This document shows positions 6,864-7,160 of a stretch of DNA of 7,160 nt, one piece after another. Every line of letters starts with the position of its first letter. The stretch's first letter is position 1. A program made the position numbers and the translations under genes. The stretch comes from Paracoccaceae bacterium (GTDB lineage Bacteria > Pseudomonadota > Alphaproteobacteria > Rhodobacterales > Rhodobacteraceae), in contig WTGT01000188.1 of assembly GCA_011523445.1 (NCBI GenBank), positions 1-7,160 on the forward strand. The letters are read 5' to 3'. Under the pieces are notes generated by a model, which was not told where the DNA came from, ran no database searches, and saw only the letters and a program-made list of their open reading frames with translations.

Positions 6864-7160
6864 CTACCTTGGATAAGGTTCAATGGTGATTTTGAACTCT
6901 TCATAGGGATATTTTTCAAAAAGCCTCCTAACATTTTCAAAACTTCCCGTTTGACCCTGAAAAGGTAAATCCAGTGGACTTTTTTTGGGGGTAAGATACC
7001 TCCATCCCTGGAAAGGCCTTTTGGGAACAGGTTCGGTTCGAACAATCCGATCATCGAAAACGATGGCCCATCGCTTGATACCCTCTGGATCAATTCTCTG
7101 GTCAAACGCAATGACCCTTTGACGAGCTGCAATGGCACCATTTATAACCCAGTATAATGA
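6864..7160 (-). CDS. DUF1489 family protein, C-terminal fragment (start lies beyond right edge)
   Basis: On the minus strand an open frame enters at the right edge and ends at TAG (6866-6864) after 98 residues. It reads SLYWVINGAIAARQRVIAF, then later KRWAIVFDD and RTEPVPKRPFQGWRYL, and closes with EEFKITIEPYPR. I recognise the SLYWVI-x-G, RQ-x-I and RTEP-x-P-x-RPFQGWRYL blocks as those of DUF1489, a conserved, uncharacterised family known to me mainly from Alphaproteobacteria. No enzymatic function is established that I know of, and none can be read from this part. There is no signal peptide or membrane segment in the visible portion; it looks like a soluble, basic and aromatic-rich C-terminal domain. 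It converges on hisS with a 25-bp gap. Its N-terminal half and start codon are outside the window. A different frame over the same bases is also open (6842-7141) but shows no family resemblance. Confidence 0.85.
   Translation of the reverse strand, partial: SLYWVINGAIAARQRVIAFDQRIDPEGIKRWAIVFDDRIVRTEPVPKRPFQGWRYLTPKKSPLDLPFQGQTGSFENVRRLFEKYPYEEFKITIEPYPR

Noticed and set aside
1681..6876. Shared 10-mer CCTTGGATAA at 1681-1690 and 6867-6876
   Set aside because: Several 10-base matches are expected by chance in 7 kb, the flanks do not match, and the second copy is coding.
6866..6879. Small hairpin ACCTT-GGAT-AAGGT as a terminator between hisS and the DUF1489 gene
   Set aside because: The stem is only 5 bp, with no T-run after it on the plus strand and only a four-T stretch interrupted by other bases on the minus strand. 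It also lies largely inside the DUF1489 coding end.
6842..7141. 99-residue minus-strand open frame starting with ATG
   Set aside because: It is in a different frame from the DUF1489 reading, which matches a recognisable family over its whole visible length. The 99-residue product shows no family motif, and its stop lies next to the hisS stop by chance.

Overview
This window looks like an ordinary stretch of alphaproteobacterial chromosome with a fairly AT-leaning base composition. Three things point there. The DNA polymerase III alpha subunit begins in the style of alphaproteobacterial DnaE1. The histidyl-tRNA synthetase is the long (497 aa) form with an R-N-E-K-P-G-P-G-R-F-R-Q-F motif 2, as I recall from that class. 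A partial gene at the right edge matches DUF1489, a family I know mainly from Alphaproteobacteria. The genus cannot be fixed from the sequence alone.

Layout. On the minus strand, from the left edge to 1532, lie the two leading genes of a xanthine dehydrogenase operon. xdhA (iron-sulfur/FAD subunit, complete) is followed with no gap by xdhB (molybdopterin subunit), of which only the first 41 or so codons are inside the window. A 241-bp divergent intergenic region (1533-1773) carries candidate promoters for both directions and an AT-rich palindrome. On the plus strand follow dnaE (1774-5232), a 112-bp gap with a short tandem-like direct repeat, and hisS (5345-6838). After a 25-bp convergent gap, a minus-strand reading frame (6864-7160, running off the right edge) encodes the last 98 residues of a DUF1489 protein. 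Its start lies outside the window.

How the genes work together. XdhA and XdhB form the molybdenum hydroxylase that oxidises hypoxanthine and xanthine to urate in purine catabolism. DnaE is the replicative polymerase and HisS charges tRNA-His; both are housekeeping genes with no functional link to xdh. dnaE and hisS could be co-transcribed, since no convincing terminator separates them, but hisS may also have its own promoter. No mobile element, CRISPR array, tRNA or rRNA is visible, and I see no sign of a new defence or accessory system. The points worth a second look are small: the zero-gap in-frame xdhA/xdhB junction, the degenerate PHP domain of DnaE, the HisRS motif 2 that predicts an unusual tRNA-His, a short repeat placed just after the dnaE and hisS stop codons, and the uncharacterised DUF1489 gene.
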